Assembly: GCA_030407085.1 (NCBI GenBank) | Contig: CM059587.1 | Coordinates: 100,373,001-100,437,000, forward strand | DNA: 64,000 nt | Direction: 5' to 3' | Origin: Trichopria drosophilae | Taxonomy: Eukaryota; Arthropoda; Insecta; Hymenoptera; Diapriidae | Shown: positions 34,086 through 44,984 of the stretch, one piece after another | Numbering within the stretch: position 1 is the first letter of the stretch | Layout of the letters: each line of letters opens with the position of its first letter | Position numbers and translations under genes: made by a program | The notes under the pieces: generated by a model | What the model saw: the letters and a program-made list of their open reading frames with translations, nothing else | The model's database searches: none | Told to the model about the DNA's origin: nothing

Positions 34086-37000
34086 ATCACAGAATATACT
34101 ATATTTTTTCGGAATTTTTCGTAAATAAATTAAAATTTAAAAGAAAATATTCAACAAATTCTGGAAAAATTTCACTATATTTTTCTATAAATTCTAAGAA
34201 CTTTTCATTCTTAGCATTCTTTTGAAAAAGCTCATAGTTTATGAGTAATAGTCCAGAAATTTTTCAAACAAATTTTCATCGTTGACGCCATTTTGAGTCG
34301 TTAGAATGATGTAGGGTATCAGAGTAATTTTTCCTTTAAATTCAAATATTTTATACACCTTTTTGCATAGTTTCAATAGAATCGATAGAATCAATATTTT
34401 AATAGCTAGAAAAAATTGATAAATATAAATATTACACAATATTCTGAAAATTTTTTGAAAATTCGGCGCCATATTGGAATTCCTGATGGTTTAAACTCAA
34501 TTTTGACCTCGGAATTTTGAACAGTGACCTCGAAAATAGTAGGACATGTACCTTTCATTTTTTTTTAACTATGATTTTGATACGAAATACTCGAGTGAAA
34601 TTGAAGCAAGAAAAGTGTTAATCGTTTTTTTTTCCGTGCGCATTTACTTAATTTTATTATTGTTATTTAAGTTAGTAAAGTTTTTTTTTTAATTCACTTG
34701 TATTAAATTCATTTAAAAATACTAATAATTAGTAGTTATTTTTATCATTATTCTATTAGTTATAAACATACTAATAATTAATAGATTATAATATAGTCGT
34801 AAAATTTACCGATAACTGTTGATTTCAAATGTTTTGAATTTGATTCACGGTCATTGAACTTTTGTAAACGTAGATATAAATATGTCATCATAACATAGAA
34901 ATAAGGGAATTCATTGAATAAAATTAAAATAATTTGAACATGTTATAGGTAAATGTGAATTTTTATGTATGTATAAAAAGTAGAAAGAAAGGAATTTTTA
35001 TATAAAAAAAGGTGGAAGAAAAAGTGGTTGAAAAAGGTATAATTCATTTTCGGCATTTCCTTTTTTTTTTAAATTATTGTTTTCCTGTGCAAGAATTTTG
35101 ACATTATTATAGTCGAAACTATAGTTAGTCTCTATTCTATCCATAGTTAAACCTGTATAATTCTTAACACCTCCGTCTATGTTGTTTTTACGTTCTCAGA
35201 TACGTGTTTCCAATCTTCTCCCCGTTTGTTATATATAGACGGTTTTACAATATCTGTTGATTAATTAAAATTTGGAAACAATTAGTCTAAATTTCAAAGA
35301 AAACTTATCCAGTAGGTATATTATTGCAGATGTTACGACTGAAAATGGCCACTAACTTTAACTTAATCTTTGATTACTTTTAATTTTAGGTTAGTATTTG
35401 TGTTCTTAGCATTCAGCAAATTTTAAAAAAAATTTAATATGTGTGTAATAACTGATAGAAAATTACAATAGAATTGAGATAACTAAAGTTTATTGTCTTT
35501 TTTGTTACAGGTGAGTAAAGTAGCAGATAAATGTTATTCCAATGCTACAAACGAGTGAGTAAACGAACTATTTTATTATCCATTGGATAAAAAATATCAA
35601 TGTTTTAACTACTACTTTAGTATAAAAATTTGTGTGTGCAATTTTGGGAAATTTCATAAATTGATAATAGTAATTCTTCAATATTGATTGAAGTCATTAG
35701 TAACTCTAAATGAAGTGAATTTTCATTTTTCTTTAGAGCGAATTTTTCACTCCAATGCTTTAGTGGTATATTCGTTCTAATTAGTGTGAGTAGCCCACAT
35801 AATATAAAAATATCCATTTCTAAGGAAATATAATTTTGGTAACTACTAATACCGCGTTTTTAATGTGAATTTTCCCTCTTACATCGTGAGTGATTGCATA
35901 TTCAACGCATTAGATTGAATTTCTTCCAGTTTTTGCATTTCTTCCAGGTTTGGTGTGACATTAGTTATTAAAGTTCAAGTATTTTTGAATATAATAAAAA
36001 ATTAACAGTATATATTGAACTATTAGAGGTAAACTTTTGAAAATACCTACCTAATAAATGCAAATATTTATTAATACAAATACAGGGGGGGGGGCGAGAA
36101 ATAGAACGATTAGTGTAATCTGTTATTATTAGAGGTATTTTTCAAATATTTTAACCTTGTACGGTAAATGTTTTCATGTAAATTTTTGGTTTATATTATA
36201 CATTATTGACATAAAATAATGGTGCCAGTTTAAATTTTACGGAAAAACCGTACGATAATATATCACGATACAAAAAATATGACGGTAACAAATATTGTAG
36301 TGTTTAAAAATGAAATTATTAAAATTTAAAGATAGAAATGTTATGCATAATAAAGTTTACTAACACTTAAGTTTGAATGTGTAAATAATATTATGCGACA
36401 CAAATATGTCCACTTCATATTAAGTAATCTATAAATAAATACTCAAAAACGAAATCACACCAAATAATTCACGATTAACTTGTTAAATTTTTGTGACTAA
36501 GTAGTGCTTGATGAAACTATAGTTGGTATCACAATACCGCGACATTTTATCCCGAGTAAAAATTATTAAATCATGAAGGATTTTTATTTAATAAATTAAG
36601 AATTTAAATTTTCTTCCGCTTTAATACTAAAATGTGACTGTACAATTATAATAGTTTTTTTTACTTCACAGAAATATAAAAATGATTAATTATTGAATTC
36701 GCTATTAAATTTCATTTGTTATAGGTTACAATTGAAATGCAACTCTTTATTGATTAAGTGTAATATATTCGTTTGGCGGGTTTGAGGTATATAAACCATG
36801 AATTAGATTTCATAGTTAAAGTAATACATTGAAAGTAGAGCAGTACGTCTGAATTTCTTGACTTTTCAGCTTCATCATTTCTGAAACGCGCTTTCGATAA
36901 TTGATAGGTTAGTTCTTAAATTTACATCCATCAAACGTAACCATTCGTAACGATGGTATAAGGTTACGATTTTCCATCTTTTCTCGTCATTTGTTTAATT

Positions 37001-37480
37001 AGCAGCACAAAATTAATTTTATTAGAAACTATTTGTTTCAAGTTATGGTAGGGAGTCTTAAAATATGTTCTACTTGTATGATTCCATTTGAAAATGTGGA
37101 GATTCACTTTTCAACAGTTCAGTAAACATAAATTTTATTTTATTTAACAATCCAGAAATAGCCCGATTCAAAATTAATTCAGGAAATAATTATATATCAT
37201 GAACAGTATATTAATTTATTAGCATCTCCAATAAATAAGTAACAAATTATTTATGCATCATCATTTAGTGATTATTCATATTCATTTTCACTAAAACTCT
37301 ATTTTGTACTTTACGTTATGAATCTTTTTAAATTTCAATCAAGATCTTCATTGTTAGTTTCGGGAACCAGTTCTCAAGTTTATACTACATTTTTTGTCGA
37401 AATTAAAGACATTAATATTGAACATCTTCTGAACAAGCCTCATTCTAAAATATTATAATTGACTGGTTTTTAAAAGGGTT
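34086..37480. other. Long AT-rich stretch, nothing recognised
   Basis: This is 3.4 kb of very AT-rich sequence. The only outlier is a G10 run at 36085-36094. Short frames at 34239-34472 and 35617-35817 (minus) are AT-driven. Confidence 0.5.
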
Positions 37481-37765
37481 CTAAATAATAATTAAAAATG
37501 ATCGAAGCGGTTTCCCGGAATTCGGACCCTACAAATGCGATTCGGTATCTCCTAAAAAATACCGAATCAACTTTGCCGAGAATTGGCCAAAAACTTTCGA
37601 GAGTAGCTGATTTTTGCTTATTTCCGGAAATCATTCTGAATTTATCATCAGTGAAAACTCTCTTTTTAAATGTTTTAAAAATAAAGAATATGAGAATTTA
37701 AAAATTGCATAAAAAATTGCTAATATGATAGAGAATTTTTCCCTCACTATTCAACCGCGATTCCG
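37481..37765. other. AT-rich stretch with one perfect 10 bp hairpin
   Basis: GATTCGGTAT and ATACCGAATC at 37540-37569 form a perfect stem with a 10-base loop. The surrounding frame 37498-37701 has no recognised domain. Confidence 0.4.
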
Positions 37766-37768
37766 AGG

Positions 37769-37999
37769 TGACCTTGACCGTGACCTTGACGGTCATTTGA
37801 AAGTGAAATAGACTTTTTTGAATCAGAATCGTACGAACTATGTTATGTCCGCTTATGATTTTGGTCATGACCTTGTCCATGTATTGAAGGTCATTTCAAA
37901 GTTAATTTGACATTGCTAGTGGAAACCGCTATCTTTGAACACAGAAACGGAAAGAGCAGCATATTTCACGTCCGACAGACACTTCCACCATGACCTTGA
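37769..37999. promoter_or_regulatory. Cluster of TGACCTTGA (TCAAGGTCA) half-sites
   Basis: Exact TGACCTTGA occurs at 37769, 37781 and 37991. Near matches are TGACCTTGT at 37868 and, on the opposite strand, TGAAGGTCA at 37885. TCAAGGTCA is the extended half-site bound by monomeric nuclear receptors of the FTZ-F1/SF-1 and ERR type (established knowledge). The spacing and the neighbouring GGTCATTTGAAAGT and GGTCATTTCAAAGT blocks also allow a decayed tandem repeat as the source. Function not shown. Confidence 0.4.
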
Positions 38000-38329
38000 A
38001 CAAGAAGGTAATTTATTTACTAAGCTATGCGACCTTAGGATAATATATCTAAATTTAAATTGTTTTTTTTTTATTTCTGATCTTTAATAATTTTTAAATA
38101 ATCAGCAGTAAATGGTCGGATTTTTTTTCTCGCAATGCTATGAAGCTAGTGATGTTCAAATGTCTGACATCAAAGATAGATTGTCATCTTCGTAAATGTA
38201 AGACCAAAACACGTCAAAAAGACTTAGATATCGATTACTTTCACATGAACGTATATTTTTACCGATTTTTTTTTTAATATGGCAGATTCATAATTTTTTT
38301 TTTTCTAAATAAAAACTCGAGTTTTTTTC

Positions 38330-38900
38330 CGAGTGCAGTCTTCCCCTTCGCAGTTCTCGGCACGGTCGCGTCCCTTCGAACCGTTCCTACTGCATCTGTC
38401 CGTGTCTTTTAGGCCTCTTCAGGCTACCCTCCACCCACCACCTCCTCACTCGACTACTTCCTTCAGTGTCGTTTTTCTGTTCTCCGGTCTAGACACGAAA
38501 ACTGTTCTTACCCCGTTGTTCTATACAGGATGGTTTTGCGCCCCCCCCCATTCGCGAGCTTATTCGCGTCGCTACCCATGCATAATACCCTCCAAAAAAA
38601 AAGGAAGGAACGAAAGACGAAAAAAAGGAATGAAAAGAAGGAAGCAGCACGTAGACTCACTTGCATGGGTGTAAAGGCTGGCATTTTGCAGGGCGCTAAC
38701 TCTTTCAGAAACGGAATCACGAGAAGCGTCGTAACGAAGGTAGGCGGAGTGGCGAACGATGTAGGGGAGGTATAGGGGGTGACAGACCCCCCCCCCCCCC
38801 ACCTCGTTTGTTTCGCAGACGGCCTGCGAATTTCATTGTGAAAAGTCGGAAAGGCCGAGGAATGCGAAACGGGCTAAAAGAGAATATTTTTCGTCAGTAG
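38330..38900. other. GC-rich patch with C9 and C14 tracts
   Basis: The patch runs from a pyrimidine-rich start (CAGTCTTCCCCTTCGCAGTT) through C9 at 38541-38549, a purine-rich middle near 38595-38650, and C14 at 38787-38800. Overlapping frames on both strands have no recognised domain. Confidence 0.45.
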
Positions 38901-39175
38901 AGGGGAAAATAAAGAAAAACGTACGTCTGTCAACCGATGGAGGATGTGGTGGAGGTTGCTTTTCATATTTTAGGGTTTTTGCATTTTATTGTGGTGGTAG
39001 GGCTATGCAAGTGGTCGCCTTTGACTCGTTTATCTGTGATTTTATCTTGATAAGATCCTGAATGTCGCCATGTCAATTATCATAAGTGGAGTTTTGTAAT
39101 GTGAGTTTTTAAAAAAATGAAGACCCATGAATAACATGTATACAATCTGGGTGTCATCATTAATGAAGTCCGACA

Positions 39176-40228
39176 TTAATCCCTTAAGTCCCAGATGTGC
39201 ACAATTTGCACACGGATTTTAGAGCCGTTTTATTTATACCAAAAAAATAGAAATATTCGAATAGTTATGAGGGCGCTCTTTCTATTGGCGCTACTGAAAT
39301 TTGCGAGAAAGAACGTTACCTCATTTTAAAAAAAAAATATTGAAAAAAACGCGATTTTTTAGCCTCAATTTTTTTAAAATGTGTTTTTAACTATGATACC
39401 CGTTTCAGATTATCTTCTAACCTATCAGAAACGTGTTTTTTTACTTCAAAATTAGACCTTTACATATTTCGATTTTTTTTATTTTTCATTTCAAAATGGC
39501 GTCTGAACGTTAAAAGTTTTTCAAATTGATGAAATTGCTGTTATTTCGGATCTGCTACCTTTTCTTTGTAGTAAAATCGTACGAATAATTTATTACGAGT
39601 TTTGCATGTTTTGATTTACGAAAGCAGTAATATCCCATAAAATCATATTTCAAGATGGTGACTGTCCTGTTCTCAGTAGAAATATGTGTATTTCGAGTTC
39701 TGTTACAACCAAAATTGGTGCGTAATTTGCCAATATTAACAATCTAGGGTACATTACTGCTTCCGTAAATCAAAATAGGTCACACAAAACTCGTAATAAC
39801 TTATTTGTATGATTTTACTACAAAGAAAATCTAGCAGATTCGAAATGATAGACATTTCTTCAATTTCAACAATTTTCAACGTTCAGGCGACCTTTTCAAA
39901 TGAAAAATAAAATAAATTAAAATATGTAAATGTATAATATTGAAGTAAAATATTGGGAAGACGTTTTTGATAGGTTAGAAGGTACTTTGAAATGGGTAGC
40001 ATAGTTAAAAATGCATTTAAAAAACGAATCTGGCTAAAAAATCGCGTTTTCTTCAATATTTTTGTAAAAAAATTGTAGTAATGTCATTTTTCGAAAATTT
40101 CAGTAGCGCCAATCGAAAGAGCGACCTCACAATTAGTCGTATATAGATGTTTCCATTATTAACAATTGTTTATTGTATAAATAAAACAATGCTGTAATTC
40201 AATGCAAATTTTGGACTTAAAGGGTTAA
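39176..40228. mobile_element. TTAA foldback element, family FB2
   Basis: The left border is TTAATCCCTTAAGTCC. The right border, in reverse complement, is TTAACCCTTTAAGTCC, each starting with TTAA. Diverged arms of roughly 465 bases flank a spacer of about 110 bases at 39639-39747. Matching pairs include GGCGCTACTGAAATTT and AAATTTCAGTAGCGCC, GATTTACGAAAGCAGTAAT and ATTACTGCTTCCGTAAATC. Indels and many substitutions mark it as old. No transposase. The TTAA target and CCC terminus suggest a piggyBac-type non-autonomous element (inference). Confidence 0.8.
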
Positions 40229-40632
40229 GTTTCTGTAGTTTCAAGAACTCTAAAAATGCGATGGATAATATTGAATATATTTTGTATTTTGTGTAGATTT
40301 TTTTCTTAATCTAATTTGGTTTTAAATTAATGTAATGTGACAGTATGAGATTCATTAAAATTTTAATTTGCTACAGTACCGCCAAATGGCTGTAGAAAAA
40401 TGTCTCGCACGCCGAAAAATGTAAGTAAATTCCAACGAATCCAAGAAGCAAACAAGCAAAGAATTTTTATGAACTAGTAGACTTTTGTTACACCCTCAAG
40501 AATATTTGTTTATCATTTCTAGAATATTTAATTAGTAATAATTTAGTCTAATGTTTAAGAATCAGCATGTTTTACATTTTTATTCCTCCATATCGAAAAC
40601 AGTGCAAAATACACCAAAAGTGCAATGATAAT

Positions 40633-40885
40633 TTTCGGTCCTATTGGGCCCTATTTGCCCTATTAGGCGCTACTTGATCCTACTAGGCCCTATTAGGCCC
40701 TATTCGATCCTAGTAGGCCCTATTAGGCCCTATTCGATCCTAGTAGGCCCTATTAGGCCCTATTCGGTCCTATTGGGTACTCTTAGACCGTATTCGCACC
40801 CTATTCGGTCCTATTGGGCCCTATTCGGTCCTATTGGGCCCTATTCGGTCCTATTGGGCCCTATTCAGTCCTATTAGGCCCTATT
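40633..40885. repeat. GGGCCCTATT minisatellite, 10-base unit
   Basis: About 25 copies of a 10-base unit close to TATTNGGCCC. In the left part three units combine into a 30-base period (TATTAGGCCCTATTCGATCC plus TAGTAGGCCC). In the right part two units combine into a 20-base period (GGTCCTATTGGGCCCTATTC). Many units contain the palindrome GGGCCC. The plus strand reads through as a GPIRPYSILV-type decapeptide repeat, but that frame has no ATG start and I do not call it a gene. Confidence 0.95.
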
Positions 40886-40998
40886 TTGCAGAACAAAAAA
40901 ATGTCCTTCTTTAGTCTATTTCCTTCTTAAGGTAATGGAATAGTCATAAGCAACGGGTTAATATGAAATATATTTAATAGAGGTTTTTAAATTGTTAA

Positions 40999-41159
40999 TT
41001 AACCCTTAGTTTCGACGGCTTTTTTAAGGCCTTTTTCTCCCACTACCTGGGTTAAATATGTCCTGCCGTTTGAAAATCCTTACAGTTGTGCAATTTATAA
41101 ACTAGAATTCGAATTTTCTCTGGGTCGAAGACGACTCATCCGTCGGGATTAAGGGTTAA
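40999..41159. mobile_element. Small TTAA element, family T1, full copy
   Basis: TTAACCCTTAGTTTCGACGG at the left and CCGTCGGGATTAAGGGTTAA at the right give inverted ends inside TTAA borders. Length is 161 bases including both TTAA. Internal blocks CCCACTACCTGGG and CTGGGTCGAAGACGACTC identify the relatives at 51627 and 52607. Non-autonomous piggyBac-like by its ends only. Confidence 0.85.
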
Positions 41160-41580
41160 TAATAAAAGAATTCACGACATTGCTCGAGAACGGTGGATGG
41201 GAAAAAATTTCGAAGATATTCTAGAACTTTTTATAGAATATATATGTTCCTGAAGGATTCAAAAATGGAAAGAAAACTGTAGAATAGATCACGAAAATAT
41301 TAAAATGAAATGTGATATGTGATCACATAATATGTGATTTAGAAGATTTCAGGTCCTTTGTTCTAGAAACTTTGAAAAAATTCGATGCGCGGCTGACAGT
41401 GTGCAATAACCGTGTACCTTGTATATCCCGCGCTTTATTAGTACTCTGCTCATTCAATAGATGTCGCGTTTTTCGCAGTGTACTCTTAGTTGTTGCAATT
41501 GTTTATATTGTTGGCGTACCTTATTATTCTACAATTGTACCCACTTATCTATGGTTGTGAGAACTGGACTATTTTTTCTG
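41160..41580. other. Spacer between two TTAA elements
   Basis: The frame 41312-41560 (82 residues) has no recognised domain. There is a dyad near 41310-41340 around GTGATATGTGATCACATAAT. Nothing else seen. Confidence 0.4.
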
Positions 41581-42792
41581 TTAACCCTTTAAGGACGGGA
41601 GGGACATATTTTGAACACCGGTTTGAACGTTGATAATTTATATTTAAACGCATTTGGAAAAATTTTATCTCCACGGCTTCTAACGTAAAACTGTATCCTC
41701 TTTCAATAAATCTTTTAATAAAATTTTGATAAAATGAACCGTAAAAAAGCTATACACGTTTTTTTATAAAAAAACATGGTTTTTTACATTTTATTTTTTA
41801 TTAAAACGTCACTTTCACCACGAAATAGAAGATAAGGAAATTTTTTCTACAGTCTATAGTTTTCGTGAGAATAAATCAGTAGTTTTGAAATCAAGAAAAG
41901 TTCAATAATTTATTTTCATGAAAACTATTAGACTTTAGAGAAAATTTCCTTAGAACAAAAATGTCTTAGGATTTGTTTAAGAATCTTCTCAATTTTTTTG
42001 AGATTTTTTAAATGACTTTTTTCAAAATTTCGATTTTTTGAAAAATCAAAAAGTGTATCAATTCATTCTGATAAAATTTGAGAGCATTCTTTAACTCATT
42101 CCAAAGCATTATTGTTCTTAGAAAATTTTTAGTTAAATTGATAGTTTTCAAAGAAAAAAATTTGTTAAGTTTTAAAAGAAATTTTGAATTTCCAAGCGCC
42201 ATTTTTGAAGACGCCATCTTGAATTATAAATTGGCGCATGGTACATTTTAATCCTGAGGGTCCACGGAGGCGATATTTTCACCATAGACATGTTTCCTAA
42301 CGCCATTTCACGGTGAAAGTGATGTTTTAACCCCCCCGTGCGCCAGGACGAGTATACTCGTCCAAACTACATTGTTCCTTTATGGGAAATGAAAAACTGG
42401 TGCACAGGAGGGTTAATAACAAAAAAAATGTAAAAAAAACATATTTTTTTTTAAAAAACTTGTGTAACTTTTTTGCGGTTCATTTTATCAAAATTTTATT
42501 AAAAGATTCTGTAAGAGGATGGCAATTTTACGTTAGAAACCGTGGAGATTTCACGGTGAAAGTGATGTTTTAATAACAAAGAAAATGTAAGAAACCATGA
42601 TTTTGTTACAAAAAAACGTGTATAACTTGTTTGCGGTTCATTTTATCAAAATTTTACTGAAAGATTGTGAAAGAGGATAAAATTTTACGTTAGAAACCGT
42701 GGAGATAAAATTTTTCCAAAGGCGTTTATATACAAATTATCGAAGTTCAAATCGGTGTTGAAAATATATCCCTCCCGTCCTTAAAGGGTTAA
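41581..42792. mobile_element. TTAA foldback element, family FB3, with nested insertion
   Basis: The borders are TTAACCCTTTAAGGACGGGA and its exact inverse TCCCGTCCTTAAAGGGTTAA. The inverted arms share, among others, ATAAAATGAACCGTAAA, AAACATGGTTTTTTACAT and ATCTCCACGGCTTCTAACG with their complements. The right half holds a tandem duplication of about 240 bases starting TTCACGGTGAAAGTGATG (42307 and 42550). The first duplicate is interrupted by a small TTAA element. No transposase. Piggybac-type by TTAA and CCC ends (inference). Confidence 0.85.
42327..42416. mobile_element. 82 bp TTAA element nested in FB3
   Basis: TTAA at 42327-42330 and 42413-42416 surround 82 bases. The ends are CCCCCCCGTGCGCCA and, inverted, CCCTCCTGTGCACCA. 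Inside is a perfect 18-base palindrome, GGACGAGTATACTCGTCC. The other duplicate of FB3 has the uninterrupted sequence GTGATGTTTTAATAACAAAG at about 42561-42580. This shows the insertion point and that TTAA was duplicated. It is younger than the internal duplication, or was lost precisely from one copy. Confidence 0.9.
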
Positions 42793-42813
42793 TGTATGCA
42801 TCTACATTTCTCT

Positions 42814-42814
<1 letters not shown>

Positions 42815-42856
<42 letters not shown>
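42815..42856. repeat. C9 followed by (CT)n
   Basis: Nine C then about 17 CT dinucleotides, 20 bases beyond the end of FB3. Pyrimidine-only on the plus strand. Confidence 0.95.
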
Positions 42857-42859
<3 letters not shown>

Positions 42860-43049
42860 GCGTAATTTTTGTACAAATTTTTGTACATTTTGTTACAATG
42901 TTATGTTTGTCCGCATGAAGTGCAAAAAATGACCTCAGATGAAATTTTGAAAAAACATTTCTATTGTATTTATTTTTTAATAAATTTCTATTTTCATCTC
43001 ATTTTTGAGTTGTTCAATCTTGAGCATTGAATCGAAAGCCATCCGGAAT

Positions 43050-43410
43050 CACTAGAGTGCAATTTCGTCATATCGTCAATCTCAGCCGTATTCGTCGCTG
43101 GCTGAAGGCACACTCGGGACACGTCGTGCCCAGATGGAGTTATACTCGTTTCGTCATTTTCGAAATTCGGGCCCGGTAATTACTCCCTCGCATCAGATTC
43201 GTCGACTGCATCTCTGGCGCAGTTGGTTGATAAGGCTGCGGGGAAGGGCGGAACAAGCGTTCGTCGTCATCTTGACAATTACATCCGTTCGTTTCCGCCG
43301 CGTCCAGAGTAATTTGATTCGCGCCCAGTATTATGACGTCCTACTGGTACTGCCGTGTTCCAGTACTCGTGCAATGGCACACAATCTTCTCGTCACAAAG
43401 AGAGACATGT
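43050..43410. other. GC/CpG-richer patch
   Basis: CpG-frequent sequence with the frame 43134-43415 (93 residues), which has no recognised domain. TGGCGCAGTTGG at 43216-43227 matches an internal A-box of Pol III genes, but no B-box follows, so no tRNA is called. Confidence 0.4.
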
Positions 43411-43545
43411 TTTAAAAATGGAGTGACGTAATTTTTTAAGGGAATTCTGGGAGAAAAAAGGAACGTGGGTGAGCGAATTTTATTTTTAAAACAGGAAACA
43501 CGATTTTATTAATTTAATTTAATGGAATAACTATTAAAATTAATA

Positions 43546-44447
<902 letters not shown>

Positions 44448-44575
44448 TATAAGTAATATGTAATTGAAATATAGTTTTCAAGTACTTGGTCTCTGCCATT
44501 ACGGAGAAAGGTTGGTTCAACAATTCTCACAAGGACGAAGAAAAGCACGCCGGTAATTTGTCATAATTAAGAACA

Positions 44576-44773
44576 TACTTGAAATTCGCATCGTTGGAGC
44601 CCAACGAATTTTTGGTTTAATGTTAGTTTTTTTGATAAAAAATAATTGAATGATTGTATATGCGTATCGAAAACACAAATGACACAGTCAGAAATGAGTA
44701 AGCTTAAAATAAAGTAAAAATAACAATAAAATTTTTGAATATTCGTTGGACTCCAACGATGTGAACTTTAAGT
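44576..44773. mobile_element. 200 bp inverted-repeat element with CGTTGGAG dyads
   Basis: ACTTGAAATTCGCATCGTTG on the left pairs with the inverse ACTTAAAGTTCACATCGTTG on the right. Each end also carries its own small dyad, CGTTGGAG[C/T]CCAACG, so each terminus can form a hairpin. No coding content. Family unknown. Confidence 0.7.
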
Positions 44774-44842
44774 GCATTTTTTAAGATAACAATAACGTAT
44801 AAAAAACTAGTATTACAGAGAAAATTGACATGTTAATGTATT

Positions 44843-44984
44843 CTTAAATAGTCTTGGTATTTTTCGGTCAAATAAAGAATAAAAATTAAAAATGGTTGAG
44901 TTTCATAAGAATTTAAAAATTAGAAGAAAAAAAAGAACCAAGGTGTGTTTTGTAATATAAATAATAAATAAATATGTCGCAACG
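44843..44984. repeat. Single end of the 4797-5611 element (empty-site relative)
   Basis: TTAAATAGTCTTGGTATTTT, AAATGGTTGAGTTTCATAAG and AATTTAAAAATTAGAAGAAA match the left arm at 4800-4882. GTAATATAAATAATAAATAA with ATATGTCGCAACG matches the joined flanks of the TTAA element at 4920-4938 and 5452-5472 without the insertion. Confidence 0.75.

Noticed and set aside
40644..40877. 77-residue decapeptide-repeat protein
   Set aside because: Starts at TTG, is entirely the minisatellite, and has no upstream or downstream coding signal.
43210..43260. TGGCGCAGTTGG, a perfect Pol III A-box
   Set aside because: No B-box (GGTTCGANTCC-like) at tRNA distance downstream and no cloverleaf. Treated as chance within a GC patch.
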